Part shown: one piece after another, positions 17,143 through 26,261 of the stretch
How positions within the stretch are numbered: position 1 is the first letter of the stretch
Layout: each line of letters starts with the position of its first letter
Assembly: GCF_000292915.1 (NCBI RefSeq)
Contig: NC_018514.1
Coordinates: 1 to 64,000, forward strand
DNA: 64,000 nt
DNA from: Burkholderia cepacia GG4
GTDB lineage: Bacteria > Pseudomonadota > Gammaproteobacteria > Burkholderiales > Burkholderiaceae
Reading direction: 5' to 3'
The notes under the pieces: model-generated
Told to the model about the DNA's origin: nothing
What the model saw: only the letters and a program-made list of their open reading frames with translations
The model's database searches: none
Translations under genes and position numbers: made by a program

Positions 17143-17991
17143 TTATGCGGCCGGCCAGTCGAACATCGTGTACGGCAGCGCGCGCTTGTGGCGCGAACCT
17201 TCGAAGAAGCGCAGCACCGTTTCGTACACGTTGTCGGCGACGGTCTTGCCTTCGAGGAAATCGTCGATCTCGTCGTAGGTGACGCCGTACGCGTGCTCGT
17301 CGGGGCGCAGCGGACGCAGTTCCTCGAGGTCGGCCGTCGGCACCTTCATCACGATCGATTCCTCGCCGCCCAGCGCGCGGGCCACCGCACGCACGCGGCG
17401 CTTGTTCAGGCCGGCGAGCGGCAGAATGTCCGCGCCGCCGTCGCCGAACTTCGTGAAGAAACCCATCAGCGATTCGGCCGCGTGGTCGGTGCCGATCACG
17501 ATGCCGCGTCGCGCACCGGCCACCGCGTACTGCGCGATCATGCGCTCGCGCGCCTTGATGTTGCCGTGCACGAAGTCCTGCTGGGCCGGGGTGTCGAATG
17601 CGTGGCCGGAGGCGACCAGCGACGCGAGCATCGCGTCGGCGGGCGGCTTCACGTCGACCGTCAGTTCCTCGTCCGCGCGCACGAACGCGAGCGCGCGCTG
17701 CGCGTCGGCTTCGTCGTTCTGCACGCCGTTCGGCAAGCGCATCGCGATGAAGCGCGCGTCATAGCCGTCGGCGCGCAGCCGTTCGACCGACAACTGGGCG
17801 AGCCGCCCGGCCGTCGACGAATCGACGCCGCCGCTGATGCCGAGCACGTAGGTCCGCAGGCCGGTCGATCGAAGGTACTGTGCGAGGAACTCGACACGGC
17901 GGGCGATCTCGGCGTCGGCGTCGAATTGCGGGGCGACGTTCAGTTCGGCGATGATCGCGCGTTGGCGGCTGGCGTAATCGGCGGATGTCAT
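17143..17991 (-). CDS. nadE: NH3-dependent NAD+ synthetase
   Basis: This enzyme amidates nicotinic acid adenine dinucleotide to NAD+ using ATP and ammonia. The 282-residue length is that of the single-domain, glutaminase-free NadE of E. coli type. The ATP pyrophosphatase loop SGGVDSSTAGR is at about residues 50-60. Further family motifs are VIGTDHAAESLMGFFTKFGDGGADILPL (split over the substrate loops) and the C-terminal PYTMFDWP. The start MTSADYASRQ was chosen because upstream in-frame codons are Arg-rich and unlike the family. It stands alone. Confidence 0.95.
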   Translation of the reverse strand: MTSADYASRQRAIIAELNVAPQFDADAEIARRVEFLAQYLRSTGLRTYVLGISGGVDSSTAGRLAQLSVERLRADGYDARFIAMRLPNGVQNDEADAQRALAFVRADEELTVDVKPPADAMLASLVASGHAFDTPAQQDFVHGNIKARERMIAQYAVAGARRGIVIGTDHAAESLMGFFTKFGDGGADILPLAGLNKRRVRAVARALGGEESIVMKVPTADLEELRPLRPDEHAYGVTYDEIDDFLEGKTVADNVYETVLRFFEGSRHKRALPYTMFDWPAA

Positions 17992-18208
17992 GGGGGGTTC
18001 CGGAACGAAATGCAAGGCGCCCATCATAAGCGCAATCGCGGCGCGACGCCGCGCCGGGCGTGCGATCCGGCGGCCGCACGTTGCATCGGCGAGACGCGCT
18101 GCATCGTCATGGTGCAGCGTGCGGCCCGGCGCACCGCGGCGTGCCTGCGGATGCTTCATTCCGATGCATCGACCGGCACGTCGGCCGGCGCTCGCCCCGC
18201 GCCCGGCG

Positions 18209-19078
18209 TCAGCGCCGCGCGAGCACGACACCGACCAGCGCGAGCGCGAAGCCGGCGAGCTGGACGGTCGCGAGCGTTTCGCCGAACAGCAGGTAACCCT
18301 GCAGTGCGGCGAGCGGCGGCGCGAGGAACAGCAACGACGTCGCGCGGGCCGCGTTGCCACGCCGCAGCATCCACATCAGCATCGTGACCGCGCCGCCGGA
18401 CAGGAACACGACGCCCCATACGAGCGAAATCCACAGCGCCGGCGCGCCGATCCAGCGGGTTTCGTGCAGCAGCACGATGAAGATGGCCGCGACGATCGCC
18501 GCGCCGAGGTTCTGCACGGCGACGGCGGTGCGCAGGTCGTTCTGCGCGAGCTTACCCTTCTGGTACAGCGAGCCCGCGGTGATCGAGCCGACCGACAGAA
18601 TCGAGACGGCCACGACGAACCACGCCGGCGCGGCGCCCGGCGGCGGCGCGACGCCGCCCGCGACCTTCGGCGCGAGCACGAGCGCGACACCGGCGAGCCC
18701 GAGCGCCATCCCGAGCCAGCCGCGCGCGGGCAGGCGCTCGTTGAACAGCGGAACCGCGAGCACGGCGGTGGCCAGCGGCTGCAGCGCGCCGAGCAGTGCC
18801 ATCACGCCCGCGTTCAGCCCTTGCGCGACGGCCCAGTAGCTGGCGCCGAGATAGACGCCCTGCAGCAGCGCGCCGGCGATCAGGTGGCGCGGCCATTCGC
18901 GGCGGGCCGGCCACGGCGCACGCGCGACGAGTGCCACCGCGCCGAACAGCACGGCCGTGCCCGCGAAACGCGCGAGCAGGAACAGGTTCGGATCGGCGTA
19001 GGGCTTGATCGCCCGTGCGACGATGAAGCCGGTGGACCACAGCGCGACGAAAGCCGCAGCGACGAGCGAGGTAAACAT
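18209..19078 (-). CDS. EamA/DMT-family transporter
   Basis: A 289-residue inner-membrane protein of the drug/metabolite transporter superfamily, with the typical ten-helix, two-EamA-repeat layout. The first repeat runs from ALWSTGFIVARAIKPYADP, and the second begins near FVVAVSILSVGSITAG. Such proteins export amino acids or other metabolites; the substrate is unknown. It is a single gene, followed by about 215 non-coding bases before nadE. Confidence 0.88.
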   Translation of the reverse strand: MFTSLVAAAFVALWSTGFIVARAIKPYADPNLFLLARFAGTAVLFGAVALVARAPWPARREWPRHLIAGALLQGVYLGASYWAVAQGLNAGVMALLGALQPLATAVLAVPLFNERLPARGWLGMALGLAGVALVLAPKVAGGVAPPPGAAPAWFVVAVSILSVGSITAGSLYQKGKLAQNDLRTAVAVQNLGAAIVAAIFIVLLHETRWIGAPALWISLVWGVVFLSGGAVTMLMWMLRRGNAARATSLLFLAPPLAALQGYLLFGETLATVQLAGFALALVGVVLARR

Positions 19079-19247
19079 GCGTGGCGGGCCGCGACACGGC
19101 CGGACGAATCGGAAAGTCGGCCAGTATCAGGCGAAGCGGTGCCGCCGTCTTGTCGAATCCTGCACATGCTCGCGCCGCATGCGGCACGCGTTGCCGCGGC
19201 TGCGCCGGGCGCCGGTGGAGGTGGCGGCGCGCGGAAGGGAGCGGAGA

Positions 19248-19433
19248 TCAGTCGAGCGAGAACGTGTCGAGCGGCTGGTTCGCACGCGCATCGGTCGCGA
19301 AGCGCGCGGCGAGCTGTTCGTACAGCCGGCGGGCCTCGTCGAGCGTCAGGTCGATCCAGTACGGATCGCCGGCCCCGTCGTTGAGCCGTTCCGGCGAAAA
19401 CTGAATTTCGATCACACTGCCTTTGCGATACAT
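19248..19433 (-). CDS. small conserved-looking hypothetical protein (61 aa)
   Basis: A 61-residue soluble protein beginning MYRKGSVIEIQFSPERLND and ending PLDTFSLD. Codon use is like that of the neighbours, and the residue pattern (alternating hydrophobic strand, then the helix LDEARRLYEQLAARF) looks real. I do not recognise a named family. The frame remains open for 67 codons upstream, but those residues are not protein-like. It lies between the EamA transporter and a divergent DeoR regulator. No function is proposed. Confidence 0.65.
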   Translation of the reverse strand: MYRKGSVIEIQFSPERLNDGAGDPYWIDLTLDEARRLYEQLAARFATDARANQPLDTFSLD

Positions 19434-19638
19434 TGCGCGAGCCCCTTGATGGTCTGTCGTTCGGCGAAACGCAGAGTGTAGCAATCGCTTGCCGTGCCGA
19501 TTCGCGCGCATCGGGCAATACAGAATTTCGCTTTCGTGAAACGTGGTCCCCGGGGGACGCGCCATCGTCAAATGTCGGTCAAACGGCCGTAATACAATGG
19601 TCGGCTTACCCATTACCAGTCGCCTCGGGCGCATTGCG

Positions 19639-20397
19639 ATGCTGGCGGAACAACGTCATCAATACATCCTGTCGGAGCTCGGACGATCGGGCGCGCTGTC
19701 GGTCGCCGAACTCGTGCGCTCGCTCGACGTGTCGCGCGAGACGGTGCGGCGCGACCTGAATGCGCTCGCGGCGCGCGGATTGCTCGTGATGACGCACGGC
19801 GGCGCGCTGGCGGCGGACCGTCGCGAGCCGAGCCTGTCCGAACGTGAAGCGGCGAATGCCGAAGCGAAGCGCACGATCGGGCGGCGCGCGGCCGAATTCG
19901 TGCCTGACGATGCATCGGTGCTGATCGACTCGGGCAGCACGCCGCACGCGGTCGCGCTCGCGCTGGCCGACCGGCACCGGCTGTCGATCTACACGAACGA
20001 CTGGCGCACCGCGTTCGTGCTCGCGCGGCGCAACGGCAACCGCGTGACGCTGCTCGGCGGCGAACTGTCCGACGACGAGGACGCGACGTTCGGGCTCGAT
20101 ACGATCCAGCAGCTCGCGCAATACCATGTCGATTTCGCGTTCGTCGGCGCGGGCGGGATCACGGCCGACGGCGACTGCACCGACTACTCGCGGCTCGCCG
20201 CCGAAGTGCGCAGCCGGATGATCGCGGCGGCCGGCACGGCAATCATCGTCGCCGACCATTCGAAGTTCGGCCGCGTGACGCCGGTGCGGATCAACGGCAC
20301 GTCGGCCGCGCGCTACCTGGTCACCGAACGCATGCCCGACAAGTCGGTGCGCCGCGCGCTGACCGCACGCGGCATCGAGCTGCTCGTGTGCGACTGA
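19639..20397 (+). CDS. DeoR/GlpR-family transcriptional regulator
   Basis: A 252-residue repressor. The N-terminal DeoR helix-turn-helix is MLAEQRHQYILSELGRSG...VSRETVRRDL, and the C-terminal sugar-phosphate sensor domain contains IDSGSTPHAVA and FVGAGGITADG. These match the phosphosugar-binding domain, which is related to ribose-5-phosphate isomerase. The ATG at 19639 gives the standard family N-terminus. An alternative ATG 14 codons upstream is possible. No sugar-metabolism gene is adjacent, so its target must be elsewhere or itself. Confidence 0.88.
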   Translation: MLAEQRHQYILSELGRSGALSVAELVRSLDVSRETVRRDLNALAARGLLVMTHGGALAADRREPSLSEREAANAEAKRTIGRRAAEFVPDDASVLIDSGSTPHAVALALADRHRLSIYTNDWRTAFVLARRNGNRVTLLGGELSDDEDATFGLDTIQQLAQYHVDFAFVGAGGITADGDCTDYSRLAAEVRSRMIAAAGTAIIVADHSKFGRVTPVRINGTSAARYLVTERMPDKSVRRALTARGIELLVCD

Positions 20398-20501
20398 CGC
20401 GGGTTCGACATACAAGGTTCATCGAACGGTCATCGTCCGGGAAGAACCGCCGTCAAGACTGACCCATTCATCTTGACCGGCCGGAACGCCAGGAGCAACG
20501 A

Positions 20502-22295
20502 ATGACCGTCAGCGTGCGCAGCTATCTTTCCCCGACCCTGGTGCTGCTGGCCTTCGACTGGCCCGATGCGGCGTCGCGTAGCGACTTCCTCGGCTTCGCG
20601 ATCCGGCGCACGCCGGGATTCTGGTCGGCCGACGGCAAGACGCGGGCGCCGGACAGCTGGCTGCCGAACCGGCTGACGTTCGACGGCCCGGCCGCCGATA
20701 CGCAGGGTGACGCGCCGACCGACCAGGCGCCGATCCAGAAATTCATGTGGTGGGATGCGCGCATCGATCCGCAGGATCGCGATGCGTCGTTCCGCTATGA
20801 CGTCTATCCGGTCGTCGGCACGCCGGAGCACCTGCAGGTGCTCGATACGGAGGCCGGCGTGTGCGATGTCGTGTTGCCCGCGCACATCGTGGACGGCATC
20901 GGCACGTGGTTCAACCGCGCGGTGGTCAGCTCGCAGGCATTCGCGAAGCAGGTCGCGGCGCTGGGCCTCGCGCCGGGGGCTGCGCCGAGCGACGCGCAGG
21001 CGCTGAAGCTGCGCACCTGGCTCGCGAACGACATGGAGCAGGTGTTCGCGGAGATGCTCGACCCTGCGTCGCGCGCGGTGTCGGCCGTCTATCACCTGAC
21101 GGACTCGCTGTGGGCGCTGCCCGCGTTCGAAGCGTTCGGCCGCCAGCACGGCGAAACGTCGCTCGCGATCGTCTACGATGCGCATGCGACGGTGCGCAAG
21201 GGCAAGCCGCCGCTGCCGTCGCCGAACCAGCCGGCCGTCGACGCGCTGCAGGGCCTCGCGACGCTCGCGCCGCGCGACCGTACGCACATCATGCACGACA
21301 AGTTCATCGTGACGGATGCGTCGGCGAATGCGGCCACTGCGGCGGCGCCCGCGCGCGTGCTGACCGGTTCCGCGAACTTCACGACCGAGGGGCTGACGGA
21401 GCAGGCCAACGTGCTGCATGCGTTCGATTCGCCCGCGCTCGCCGCGCTGTACAACGAGCGCGCACATGCGCTGGCCGCGAACCCGCCGATCGCGGAGACG
21501 GCGCGGCTGTCGCCAGGCTGGTCGGCGCCGATGACGGTCGGTCGCGCGCAGGTGCGCGTCGCGTTTTCGCCGGAACCGGCGGGACAGCGCACCGAGATCG
21601 ATACGATCGTCGCCGCGATCGCGGCCGCGAAGCATTCGGTGTCGTTCTGCCTGTTCATGCCGACCGATGCGGCGCTACGCGATGCGTGCTTTGCAGCCGG
21701 CGATCGCGGCCTGATGATGTTCGGTCTCGTGAATCGCATCAACGTCGGCAGCGCGACGAAGGCCGATGCCGCGCAGCACGACGGCCAGCCGCTCGATGCG
21801 GCGACGCTCGCGAACCTCGAGCTTTACCATCGCCAGCGCGACCGTCGCGACGTGATCGATGCCGCGTATTTTTCGCCGGCGACGGTGCCGCAGGGCTTCG
21901 AACCGGAATTGCGCCTGTTTCCGGGCGAACCGGCGCCGGCCTATCCGCCGGTCGTGATCCACCACAAGTTCATCGTGATCGATGCGGAAGGCGCGAACCC
22001 GATCGTCTATACGGGCTCGGCGAACATGAGCCGCAACTCCGAGCAGTACAACGACGAGAACCTGCTCGAGATCCGCGACGCGCGGATCGCTGCGATCTAT
22101 CTCGCGGAATTCCTGCGGCTCTACGAACACTATCGCGCGCGGGCGCTGTCGATCGAAACGAAGCAGCACGGCGCCGGCTCGCCTCGACAGCTTGCACTCG
22201 CGCCCGATTCGAGCTGGGCGAAAAAGTATTACGTGGCGGGAAGCCCGGAAGAGAAGGCGCGGATCGCGCTGGCGTCGACCGCGCCGACGGACTGA
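20502..22295 (+). CDS. phospholipase D-like protein with two HKD motifs
   Basis: A 597-residue protein of the phospholipase D superfamily. Both catalytic HxKxxxxD motifs are intact: His265-Lys267-Asp272 (MHDKFIVTD) and His487-Lys489-Asp494 (HHKFIVID). Each is followed by the family GSANFT or GSANMS strand, so one polypeptide can form the whole active site. It begins MTVSVRSYLSPTLVLLAFDWP with no signal peptide or toxin-delivery domain. Its substrate (phospholipid, nucleic acid or other phosphodiester) is unknown. An AGGAG site precedes the ATG. The last codons and stop lie in an octamer tandem repeat. Confidence 0.88.
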   Translation: MTVSVRSYLSPTLVLLAFDWPDAASRSDFLGFAIRRTPGFWSADGKTRAPDSWLPNRLTFDGPAADTQGDAPTDQAPIQKFMWWDARIDPQDRDASFRYDVYPVVGTPEHLQVLDTEAGVCDVVLPAHIVDGIGTWFNRAVVSSQAFAKQVAALGLAPGAAPSDAQALKLRTWLANDMEQVFAEMLDPASRAVSAVYHLTDSLWALPAFEAFGRQHGETSLAIVYDAHATVRKGKPPLPSPNQPAVDALQGLATLAPRDRTHIMHDKFIVTDASANAATAAAPARVLTGSANFTTEGLTEQANVLHAFDSPALAALYNERAHALAANPPIAETARLSPGWSAPMTVGRAQVRVAFSPEPAGQRTEIDTIVAAIAAAKHSVSFCLFMPTDAALRDACFAAGDRGLMMFGLVNRINVGSATKADAAQHDGQPLDAATLANLELYHRQRDRRDVIDAAYFSPATVPQGFEPELRLFPGEPAPAYPPVVIHHKFIVIDAEGANPIVYTGSANMSRNSEQYNDENLLEIRDARIAAIYLAEFLRLYEHYRARALSIETKQHGAGSPRQLALAPDSSWAKKYYVAGSPEEKARIALASTAPTD

Positions 22296-22330
22296 CGGAC
22301 TGACGGACTGACGGACTGACGGACTGACGG
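22286..22330. repeat. tandem octamer repeat (gacggact, 5.6 copies)
   Basis: Five complete gacggact units are followed by gacgg with no mismatch. The array overlaps the last codons and TGA stop of the phospholipase D-like gene. A perfect array of this kind is open to slipped-strand copy change. Confidence 0.95.
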
Positions 22331-22483
22331 GCGCCGCACGCGCACGCGTGCGACGCGGCAGGGCGCACGACGTGCGGCCGGCTCATGCCGGTTGCGCGCG
22401 TCGTGGTGTCGTTCGGGAGCGGTGCCGCCCGGCGAGAGCGTTGCTCGCTGGACGGCCTGCGGGCGGGAAAGCGCGCGGTGTGC

Positions 22484-23158
22484 CTATGCGGCGACGTAAC
22501 GCAGCACGGAGTCGGCGATCGTCTCGCGATGCCGCGCGCGCAGCCGCGGCGCCGACGGATCGCGACCGAACGCGGCGCCGAACGTATAGCGGTTCGACAC
22601 CCGGTGGAAGCAGAACGAGCTGATCAGCAGGTGCAGGTCGAACGCGTCGATGTCCTTGCGGAATGCGCCGCTCGCCGCGCCGCGCTCGAGCAGTTCCTCG
22701 AGCGTCTTGATGATGCTGACGTTGCGGTTCTTGAACGACTTCAGCTGTTCGAGATACTTCGCGCCGTGGATGTTCTCGATCGACACGAGGCGGACGAAGT
22801 CGCGATGCTTGTCGTGATAGTCGAACGTGAATTCGACGAGCCGGCGCATGCCTTCGCGCGGCTCCATGTCGCCGACGTGCAGTTCCTGCTCGAGCGCGCG
22901 GATGTCGCCGTACACCTTTTCCAGCACGGCCTCGTACAGGCCTTCCTTGCTGTCGAAGTAGTAGTAGAGCATTCGCTTCGTCGTGTTCGTGCGCTCGGCG
23001 ATCGCGTCGACGCGCGCACCGGCGAGGCCCATCGCGGAAAATTCCTGCGTGGCGACGTCGAGGATGTTGCGCTTGGTTTGCTCGGGATCGTATTTGCGCC
23101 GCGCATCGGTCGCAAGCGCGCGGCTTTCGGACGTGGCGGCCTTGCTTCCAGCTTTCAT
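22484..23158 (-). CDS. TetR-family transcriptional regulator
   Basis: A 224-residue regulator. The TetR DNA-binding domain is at about residues 20-75 (TKRNILDVATQEFSAMGLAGARVDAIAERTNTTKRMLYYYFDSKEGLYEAVL), with the usual variable helical ligand domain after it. The start is the ATG of MKAGSKAATSE. It lies 118 bp downstream of the FAD oxidase gene on the same strand. It may control the AmaA-like, permease and AmaB-like genes, but its autonomous position leaves this open. Confidence 0.88.
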   Translation of the reverse strand: MKAGSKAATSESRALATDARRKYDPEQTKRNILDVATQEFSAMGLAGARVDAIAERTNTTKRMLYYYFDSKEGLYEAVLEKVYGDIRALEQELHVGDMEPREGMRRLVEFTFDYHDKHRDFVRLVSIENIHGAKYLEQLKSFKNRNVSIIKTLEELLERGAASGAFRKDIDAFDLHLLISSFCFHRVSNRYTFGAAFGRDPSAPRLRARHRETIADSVLRYVAA

Positions 23159-23276
23159 GTGACTTTGTTGTGGGTTCGCGGCGGCATGAAGAAACCATTC
23201 TAGCATGTGGGAAATCCCCGCCCTGCCGACCTTCCGCTCTAATCGGCAGTGCGGTTTCGGCCGATGCCGCCGGTGT

Positions 23277-24545
23277 TCAGCGCCGGCACGACGCGAGTGC
23301 GTCGCGGGCCTGGTAGGCGGTGTACGTGAGCTGCGCGGCGGCGAGGCCCGCGAGCCCGAACGTGCGCGTGAGCCCGAACGCGGCGAAGCCTTCCGGCACG
23401 GGCTGCTCGCCGGCCAGCGCGGCGGCGAGCGCTTCGCCGGCGACGGTGGTCGGCGCCATCCCGTGGCCGCCGAATGCGATCGCGTGCCACACGCCGTCGG
23501 CATCGCGACCGATCTGCGGCATCTTGTGCCGCGCGTAGCTCATCAGCCCGCCCCATGCGTACTCGACCTTCACGCCGTCGAGCTGCGGATACACGCGCAG
23601 CAGGTCGCGCCGCAGCAGGCGCACGATCGCGTCGGGGCCGCGGTCGAGCACCGAGATGCGGCCGCCCCACAGGATCCGCGTGTCCTTCAGCGGACGGTAG
23701 TAGTCGAACGCGAAACGCGTGTCGTAGATCGCGTACGGCGTGTCGATCGCGTCCGGCAGGCGCGCGCCGAGCGGCTCGGTCGCGATCACGTAGGTCGCGA
23801 TCGGCAGCACCGCGCGCTCGATGCGCGGCGACACGCCGCGCGCATAGCCGCCGCACGCGAACACGACGTCCTTCGCACGCACCGTGCCCTGCGCCGTGCG
23901 CACGACGTAGCCGGCGCCTTCGCGCGCGATGCCGAGCGCGGCCGAGCGTTCGTACACGCGCGCACCGCCGCGCGAGGCGGCCGCCGCGACGCCGAGCACG
24001 TACTTGAGCGGATGGAAGTGGAATGCGTTCGGCTCGAACAGGCCGCCGTGATAGCGCTGCGTCTTCAGCCGCGCGCGCAGCGCATCCGTCGCGACGGGTT
24101 CCCAGTCGACGTTGAATTCCTGCTTCATCAGCGTGCGCACGCTGTCGAGTCGCGACGGATCGTCGAACCAGTTCGCGAGCATCACGCCCTGGTCGACGAT
24201 GTCGCAGTCGATCCCGTAGCGTGCAATCCGCGCACGGATCAGGTCGACCGCATCGACGGTGAGCCGGTACAGGCGGCGCCCTTCGTCGCGGCCGAGCGTG
24301 CGCAGCAGGTCCGCGTTATCGAGGCTGTAGCCGCCGAACACGAAGCCGCCGTTGCGGCCCGATGCGCCGAAGCCGACCCGTTCGCCGTCGAGCACGACGA
24401 CATCCTGCACGCCGCGCTCGACGAGACCGAGCGCCGTGCACAGGCCGGCGAGTCCGCCGCCGACGATGCAGACCTGGGTGTCGATCGTGCCGGTCAGTTG
24501 CGGGTAGGGCTGGCGGGTAACGGTGGCTTCGTAGAAGTTCTGCAT
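23277..24545 (-). CDS. amaA: FAD-dependent amine/amino-acid oxidase, AmaA-like
   Basis: A 422-residue flavoprotein of the DAO/DadA family. The dinucleotide fold is at the N-terminus (VCIVGGGLAGLCTALGLVERG), and the C-terminal flavin contact is IAFGGHGMAPTTVAGE. The family includes L-pipecolate oxidase AmaA of Pseudomonas putida, gamma-glutamylputrescine oxidase and sarcosine-type oxidases. The pipecolate choice rests on the neighbour: an ALDH7-type dehydrogenase (AmaB-like) that would take the oxidase product, piperideine-6-carboxylate, to 2-aminoadipate. The permease gene between them fits substrate uptake. Without that context the substrate would be uncertain. Confidence 0.8.
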   Translation of the reverse strand: MQNFYEATVTRQPYPQLTGTIDTQVCIVGGGLAGLCTALGLVERGVQDVVVLDGERVGFGASGRNGGFVFGGYSLDNADLLRTLGRDEGRRLYRLTVDAVDLIRARIARYGIDCDIVDQGVMLANWFDDPSRLDSVRTLMKQEFNVDWEPVATDALRARLKTQRYHGGLFEPNAFHFHPLKYVLGVAAAASRGGARVYERSAALGIAREGAGYVVRTAQGTVRAKDVVFACGGYARGVSPRIERAVLPIATYVIATEPLGARLPDAIDTPYAIYDTRFAFDYYRPLKDTRILWGGRISVLDRGPDAIVRLLRRDLLRVYPQLDGVKVEYAWGGLMSYARHKMPQIGRDADGVWHAIAFGGHGMAPTTVAGEALAAALAGEQPVPEGFAAFGLTRTFGLAGLAAAQLTYTAYQARDALASCRR

Positions 24546-24680
24546 GCGTTTTCGGTGACTCGTAACGGCGGAAAAACGGACGGCGCGCGTCGATCTTGCC
24601 TGAACGCGCGCGCCGCGTCGAATGGGGTTTTCAGCGCGCCGGCCGCCGCGGCGTGGCGACGGCCGGCGCTTGGCCGGGTT

Positions 24681-26261
24681 TCAGGCGCCCGGCGTCGGGT
24701 TCACGGAGCTGGCGACGTAGGCCGGATAGCCGGCGTCGGCCTTTTCCGTTGCGTCGGGCGTTGCGTTGCGCTCGATCCATGGCGCGATCTCCATGTCCTC
24801 GTAGCGCACGAGACGGCATTTGCGCACCAGCGCGTAGCCGAGCCAGATCACGAGGAAGAACGGCAGGCCGATGTAGGTCGCGGTGATGCTCGCCCAGTCG
24901 ATCTTGTCGGCGAGGAACGCCTGGTAGTCCTGGCCGAGCGCGACGATCGCGCACAATGCGAACGCGAACAGCGGGCCGAACGGGAACCACTTCGATCGGT
25001 ACGGCAACTGGTCGAGCCGGTAGCCCTGCTTCAGGAAACCCTTGCGGAACCGGTAATGGCTGACCGCGATCCCGAGCCACGTGATGAAGCCGGCCATCCC
25101 CGACGTGTTCAGCAGCCACAGGTAGACCGTCTTGTCGCCGTACAGCGACGTGAGGAAACAGAGCGCGCCGATGGCGGTGGTCGCGTACAGCGCGTTGCGC
25201 GGCACGCCGCCCGGCGACAGCTTCGCGAACAGCTTCGGCGCGCGGCCTTCGACCGCGAGGTTGTAGAGCATCCGCGTCGACGCGTACATGCCGGAGTTGC
25301 CGGCCGACAGCACGGCCGTCAGGATCACCGCGTTCATCACGCCGGCCGCGAACGCGAGGCCCGCGTGGCGGAATACGAGCGTAAACGGGCTGACGCCGAT
25401 GTCGGTCACGTCGCTCTTGAGCAGGCCCGGGTCGGTGTACGGAATCAGCACGCCGATCACGAAGATCGCGAACACGTAGAACAGCAGGATGCGCCAGAAG
25501 ATCTGGCTGACCGCGCGCGGGATCGTCGTGCGCGGGTTCTCCGATTCGCCGGCCGCGACGCCGATCATTTCGGTGCCCTGGAACGAGAAGCCCGCGATCA
25601 TCGCGACGCCGAGCATGGTCGCCCAGCCGCCCGCGAACGGCGCGTCGCCGATCGTGAAGTTGCCCCAGCCGGCGCTCGGGCCGCCCTGCATGATCCCGAA
25701 GATCATCAGCAGGCCGATGCCGACGAACGCGAGCACGGTCAGCACCTTGATCAGCGCGAACCAGTATTCGGCTTCACCGAAGCCGCGCACCGACAGTGCG
25801 TTGAGCGCGAAGATCAGCGTGAGGAAGATCGCACTCCACCAGACGCCGGGCACGTGCGGGAACCAGTAGTTCATCACGAGCTGCGCGGCGACGAGTTCGA
25901 CCGCGAGCGTCACGGCCCAGCTGTACCAGTAGTTCCAGCCGAGCGCGAAGCCGAAGCCTTCGTCGACGAATTTCGAGCCGTAGGTCGCGAACGAGCCCGA
26001 CACCGGCATGAACGCGGCCATTTCGCCGAGGCTCGTCATCAGGAAATAGACCATCAGCCCGATCATCATGTACGCGAGCATCGCGCCGCCGGGGCCGGCC
26101 TGCGAGATCGACGCGCCGGACGCGACGAACAGGCCCGTGCCGATCGAGCCGCCGATCGCGATCATCCGCAGATGGCGCGCCTGCAGGCTGCGGTGGAGGG
26201 ACGGCTGCGCGGGCGGCGAGCCGGACGGACGGGGCGAATCGGGGCGGGCATCTGAATGCAT
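24681..26261 (-). CDS. amino-acid permease, APC family (LysP/GABA-permease type)
   Basis: A 526-residue, 12-helix amino-acid/H+ symporter. The first helix carries the APC signature RMIAIGGSIGTGLFVASG, followed by GPGGAMLAYMMIG and SLGEMAAFMPVSGSF, as in LysP and related basic amino-acid permeases. The N-terminus chosen is MHSDARPDSPRPSG; 32 more upstream codons are Arg-rich and unlikely. It precedes the AmaA-like oxidase on the same strand (135 bp gap), so co-transcription is likely, and pipecolate or lysine is a reasonable cargo. The C-terminal cytoplasmic tail is about 40 residues. Confidence 0.87.
   Translation of the reverse strand: MHSDARPDSPRPSGSPPAQPSLHRSLQARHLRMIAIGGSIGTGLFVASGASISQAGPGGAMLAYMMIGLMVYFLMTSLGEMAAFMPVSGSFATYGSKFVDEGFGFALGWNYWYSWAVTLAVELVAAQLVMNYWFPHVPGVWWSAIFLTLIFALNALSVRGFGEAEYWFALIKVLTVLAFVGIGLLMIFGIMQGGPSAGWGNFTIGDAPFAGGWATMLGVAMIAGFSFQGTEMIGVAAGESENPRTTIPRAVSQIFWRILLFYVFAIFVIGVLIPYTDPGLLKSDVTDIGVSPFTLVFRHAGLAFAAGVMNAVILTAVLSAGNSGMYASTRMLYNLAVEGRAPKLFAKLSPGGVPRNALYATTAIGALCFLTSLYGDKTVYLWLLNTSGMAGFITWLGIAVSHYRFRKGFLKQGYRLDQLPYRSKWFPFGPLFAFALCAIVALGQDYQAFLADKIDWASITATYIGLPFFLVIWLGYALVRKCRLVRYEDMEIAPWIERNATPDATEKADAGYPAYVASSVNPTPGA

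Noticed and set aside
23205..26255. A frame of about 1,000 codons on the plus strand, antisense to the oxidase and permease genes
   Set aside because: It is rich in Arg, Glu, Asp, His and Val in a way that mirrors the codon bias of the genes on the other strand, has no domain pattern, and overlaps two clear genes.
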